64,000 nucleotides of DNA from Bog-473 sp963791995 (GTDB taxonomy: Bacteria > Actinomycetota > Acidimicrobiia > Acidimicrobiales > RAAP-2). The notes beneath the pieces were generated by a model, which saw only the letters and a list, made by a program, of their open reading frames with translations, was not told the DNA's origin and made no database searches. This document shows, piece by piece, positions 60,942 through 64,000 of this stretch. How positions within the stretch are numbered: position 1 is the first letter of the stretch; each line of letters starts with the position of its first letter. The translations under genes and the position numbers were made by a program. The stretch covers positions 1 through 64,000 of the forward strand of contig CAWBUQ010000016.1 of NCBI GenBank assembly GCA_963791995.1, read 5' to 3'.

Positions 60942-63426
60942 CCTGCTCGAGCACGCGGCCTGGTCGTGTGCTCGCACATCGCCGGGCCTCCTCGACGGGG
61001 CGGACCCTTCTGCGCTCGACGCGCTCGACTGGATGCCCGCGTCCGTCCCGGGCACTGCGGCCGAGGCCCTCGCCGCCGTCGGCGCCCCCGACGTGGCGGA
61101 CCATGACTACGACGCGGAGGACTGGTGGTTCCGCTGCCGCTTCCCCGGTGGGCCCGGGACCTGGCAGCTGCAGCTGCACGGCATCGCCACCCTGGCCGAC
61201 GTCTGGGTCAACGGGTCCCAGGTGGCCCGGACCGAGAACATGTTCGTGCGCACCTCGGTCACGCTCGAGGGGCTGGGGGACGACAACGAGCTCGTCATCC
61301 GCTGCGAAGCGCTGTCCCCCGCCCTGGCGGTCAAACGGCCCCGGCCGCGTTGGCGGACCACCCAGGTCGAGAACCAGGCGCTGCGCTGGTTCCGCACCAC
61401 CCTCTTGGGCCGGATCCCCGGCTGGGCGCACACCCCCCGCACCGTCGGGCCGTGGCGGCCCGTTGCCGTCACCCAGGACAACGGCCCGCTGAACGGTGCC
61501 CTCGACACCTTCGTCCATGCGTCGTGCGATGGCGAGAGCGGCCGCGTCGACGTCGCCCTGCGCTTCGCGGGCGTGCCCGGCTGGGCCGAGGAGTCCGGCG
61601 ACGGGGCGCCCGTGCTGGTCTGCCTGGGCCGCGAGGCCACCTTCGAGGTGGAGCACGAGGGCTCCGATGTGACGCTGCGCGCGTCGCTGCCCGTCACCGG
61701 GTTCGAACGGTGGTGGCCCCATACCCACGGCTCCCAGCCGCTCTACGAAGTCGGGCTGCGATTGGGCGGCGTGGTCCATCCCCTCGGGCGCGTCGGGTTC
61801 CGCACGGTGGAGGTCGACCGCTCCGACGGCGGCTTCACCTTCGTCGTCAACGGCGTCCCGATCTTCGTCAGAGGCGCGAATTGGTTCCCGCCCGATCCCG
61901 TCAGCCGGCACGCCGGCGACGACGAGGTGCGGCGGCGCCTGGGGCTCGCCCGCGAGGCCAACCTCAACATGGTGCGCATCCCGGGCACCACGGCCTACGC
62001 CGACCGATCGGTCCTCGACGCCTGCGACGAGCTCGGCCTGTTGCTCTGGCACGACTGCATGTTCGCCTTCATGGACTACCCCGACGACGAGGGGTTCGTC
62101 GCCGGCGTCCGCCAGGAGTTGCGCCAGGCCTTCGCCGACCTGTCCGGGCATCCGGCGCTGGCCATCGTGTGCGGGAACCAAGAAGTCGCCGAGATCGCCG
62201 CCATGAACGGTGGCGGCCAGACCGGCTTCGAGTCCGAGCTCTTCGACACCGTCATCCCCGCGCTGACCGCCGCGTTGCTGCCCGGCGTCGAGTTCGTGGC
62301 GTCGAACCCGGGGGGCGGCGACCCCGTCTACCGGCCCGACACCGGCGTGAGCCAGTACTTCGGTCTCGGGGGCTACCTGCGCCCGCTCAACGCGCTGCGC
62401 CGTGACGACGTGCGCTTCGCGGCGGAGTGCCTCTGTTACGCCACACCACCCGAACCAGAGGCCGTCACCCGGCTGGGCGGCGCCAACATCGCCGTGCACG
62501 ACCCCACGTGGAAGGTGGGCATCCACCACGACCCGGGCCGGTCCTGGGACATGGACGACGTCCGCGCCTTCTACATGCGGGAGGTCTTCGGGGTCGACCC
62601 GCTGTGGGAGCGCTACTCCGATGCCGAGCGCGCGCTCGATCTGGGCCGGGCCACCAACGCCTTCTTGATGCAGTACGTCTTCACCGAGTGGCGCTGCAAC
62701 GAGCGGGCCGGTGGCGGCCTGGTGCTCGGCCTCCACGACCTGGCGCCGGGGGCGGGCTGGGGCCTATTGGACGTGACGGGCCAACCCAAGGCACCGTGGT
62801 ACGCCATGCGACGAGTCTCGGAGCCGATCTGCGTCCTCCTCGTCGACGAAGGCCTGAACGGGCTGTGCGCCCACGTGTGCAACGACTCGGCAGAGGCCTT
62901 CAGCGGTGAGCTCGCCGTCGATCTCTACACCAACGGCGAGACCCTGAGCACGCAGGCCGTCCGCCCGGTGAGCGTCAAGGCCCGGGGCGCCGAGATCGTC
63001 AATCTTTACAACCTCTTCGACGAATTCACCGACCTCAACTACGCCTACCGCTTCGGGCCGCCCACATATGACGTCATCGCGGTGACCCTCAAGGACACCG
63101 CGGCTTCGGTGGTCTCCGACTCCGTCCTGCTGCCTCTCGGCCAGGCCCGTCCACTCGAGGCCGACATCGGCCTGCGTGCCGTCGTGCACTCGGACGACTC
63201 GACCGGGGGTCCGCCCCAGGTGCACGTCACGACCCGTCGCTTCGCCCAGTGGGTCTCGGTGAACGCGCCGGGCTTCCGACCGTCGGACTCCTGGTTCCAT
63301 CTGCCGCCCGGGTCCGAGCGCGTCGTCACGCTGCACGACTGCGAACCGTCGCGCCCCGCGCGGGGCCGGGTGCGGGCGCTCAACTCCACGGTGGCGGCGG
63401 TGATACGACCCGAGGAGGACTCGTGA
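60934..63426 (+). CDS. Glycoside hydrolase family 2 protein
   Basis: An intact 830-residue GH2 enzyme, most like beta-mannosidase/exo-beta-glycosidases. The N-terminal sugar-binding and Ig domains (residues 1-290: GTWQLQLHGIATLADVWVNG, WWPHTHGSQPLYEV) precede the TIM barrel with FVRGANWFPPDPVSRHAGDD and LLWHDCMFAFMDYPDDEGFV; the acid/base is E417 in CGNQEVAE (usually GNNE) and a likely nucleophile E498 in FAAECLCY. C-terminal beta domains follow. No signal peptide is visible, suggesting cytosolic action on a glycan intermediate. Its start lies in the end of the DUF1839 gene (8-base overlap). Substrate unknown. Confidence 0.88.
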   Translation: MADLLEHAAWSCARTSPGLLDGADPSALDALDWMPASVPGTAAEALAAVGAPDVADHDYDAEDWWFRCRFPGGPGTWQLQLHGIATLADVWVNGSQVARTENMFVRTSVTLEGLGDDNELVIRCEALSPALAVKRPRPRWRTTQVENQALRWFRTTLLGRIPGWAHTPRTVGPWRPVAVTQDNGPLNGALDTFVHASCDGESGRVDVALRFAGVPGWAEESGDGAPVLVCLGREATFEVEHEGSDVTLRASLPVTGFERWWPHTHGSQPLYEVGLRLGGVVHPLGRVGFRTVEVDRSDGGFTFVVNGVPIFVRGANWFPPDPVSRHAGDDEVRRRLGLAREANLNMVRIPGTTAYADRSVLDACDELGLLLWHDCMFAFMDYPDDEGFVAGVRQELRQAFADLSGHPALAIVCGNQEVAEIAAMNGGGQTGFESELFDTVIPALTAALLPGVEFVASNPGGGDPVYRPDTGVSQYFGLGGYLRPLNALRRDDVRFAAECLCYATPPEPEAVTRLGGANIAVHDPTWKVGIHHDPGRSWDMDDVRAFYMREVFGVDPLWERYSDAERALDLGRATNAFLMQYVFTEWRCNERAGGGLVLGLHDLAPGAGWGLLDVTGQPKAPWYAMRRVSEPICVLLVDEGLNGLCAHVCNDSAEAFSGELAVDLYTNGETLSTQAVRPVSVKARGAEIVNLYNLFDEFTDLNYAYRFGPPTYDVIAVTLKDTAASVVSDSVLLPLGQARPLEADIGLRAVVHSDDSTGGPPQVHVTTRRFAQWVSVNAPGFRPSDSWFHLPPGSERVVTLHDCEPSRPARGRVRALNSTVAAVIRPEEDS

Positions 63427-64000
63427 TGACCGGTGCGCCCGTCCCGACGGACCCCGCCACTGCGGCTGCTCCTGCCACCCCGACCACCCCGGCCAGCGTG
63501 CGGGCGACGCCGGTCTACTTCGGTCCACAGGAAAGGCCGCTCTTCGGCTGGGTCCACCAACCGGCCGACGGGCTCTCCCGCGGCACGGTCATCATGTGCG
63601 AGCCCCTGCTGCGCGAGTACATCAGTGCGCACTACACCTTTCGTGTCCTGGCCGAGGCCCTGGCCGCTCGAGGCATCACGGCCATCCGCTTCGACTACGA
63701 CGGCACCGGCGACTCGGCGGGCGACGACTCCGATCCGGGTCGGATCGACGCCGCGGTGGCCTCCATCGGGCACGCCGTCGATCTGGCGCGGAGCCTGGGC
63801 CCGACTCGGCTCGCCCTCATCGGCATGCGCCTCGGCGCGTTGCTGGCGTCCAAGGCCGTCGAACACGACACGTCGATCTCCGAGCTCGTGCTCTGGGATC
63901 CCTGCGGCTCGGGACGCGACTTCCTGCGGGCGCAGTCAGCCCTCTTCCGGATGCGCTACGGGAAGGCAAAACGAGAAGACGGCAGCACGGAAGTTCCCGG
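63426..64000 (+). CDS. Alpha/beta hydrolase lacking the nucleophile serine, partial
   Basis: An open frame from ATG 63426 (or GTG 63423) to the window end, 191 residues visible. It is an alpha/beta-hydrolase/serine-aminopeptidase-type protein: FGPQERPLFGWVHQPADGLS, the GITAIRFDYDGTGDSAGDDS block and RLALIGMRLGALLASKAVEH. The nucleophile elbow reads GMRLG with Arg135 in place of Ser, so it is not a normal serine hydrolase; such GxRxG forms occur in exosortase- and polysaccharide-associated hydrolases, as I recall. It overlaps the GH2 stop by one base (TGATG) and is the last visible gene of the train. Confidence 0.8.
   Translation, partial: MTGAPVPTDPATAAAPATPTTPASVRATPVYFGPQERPLFGWVHQPADGLSRGTVIMCEPLLREYISAHYTFRVLAEALAARGITAIRFDYDGTGDSAGDDSDPGRIDAAVASIGHAVDLARSLGPTRLALIGMRLGALLASKAVEHDTSISELVLWDPCGSGRDFLRAQSALFRMRYGKAKREDGSTEVP

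Noticed and set aside
55598..64000. NRPS or PKS cluster
   Set aside because: No adenylation-condensation modules or ketosynthases are present; the carrier and ligase are stand-alone and the ligase is aaRS-like.

Overview
The window is about 64 kb of very GC-rich DNA with the gene content of a free-living actinobacterium. The pointers are a B12-dependent class II ribonucleotide reductase, DUF3039, DUF2630, a PimB-like mannosyltransferase, a luciferase-like monooxygenase, GTG starts and dense ATGA/GTGA gene overlaps. An Acidimicrobiia-like lineage is my guess; no rRNA or other decisive marker is present. Many genes are split by single-base frame changes between frames that each match the same protein family. 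By rough count there are of the order of a hundred, mostly at short G/C runs, so the consensus probably carries long-read indel errors. I therefore annotate most broken genes as one CDS spanning several frames.

Layout. 1-7 kb: start of an MFS exporter, an alpha/beta hydrolase, a CDF metal transporter, a DrrAB-type ABC exporter and a DUF2252 protein. 7-12 kb: nrdJ with an NrdR-type box and a sigma-70-like promoter, then glycerol kinase. 12-17.6 kb: a secreted Ig-repeat protein, an SDR / QueA-like / SufR-like trio with 4-base overlaps, and an ACT-domain protein. 17.7-20.4 kb: PlsC, an SMP-30 protein and an SGNH hydrolase. 20.3-25.1 kb: a tight minus-strand five-gene operon of histidine phosphatase, ComA-type phosphosulfolactate synthase, VOC protein, AMP-forming ligase and membrane acyltransferase, preceded by three 11-bp direct repeats; a second acyltransferase follows at 25.2-26.5 kb. 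26.6-38.4 kb: mostly housekeeping (aminotransferase, LLM, ROK, SRPBCC, PimB-like, zinc and thioredoxin-like proteins, PH-SHOCT, rhodanese, tRNA-Met, amidase, a large membrane protein). 38.4-41.3 kb: lon and DUF3039. 41.5-46 kb: a Ugp/Mal-type importer, then a GGDEF protein with a degenerate signature. 47.3-51.2 kb: a complete sulfate importer. 51.2-55 kb: a kelch/NHL-type protein and a formylglycine-type sulfatase.

55.6-64 kb holds the most unusual system: one plus-strand, translationally coupled gene train encoding a flippase, a dedicated phosphopantetheinyl transferase, a small carrier protein, an acyl-CoA dehydrogenase-type flavoprotein, a tRNA-synthetase-like amino acid:[carrier protein] ligase with its Cys/Glu/Cys zinc ligands, a DUF1839 protein, a GH2 glycosidase and an alpha/beta hydrolase whose nucleophile serine is replaced by arginine. 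The genes imply that an amino acid is activated, tethered to the carrier, possibly oxidised, and delivered to a glycan-linked product that is flipped across the membrane.

No CRISPR array, insertion sequence, prophage, integrase or replication origin was seen.
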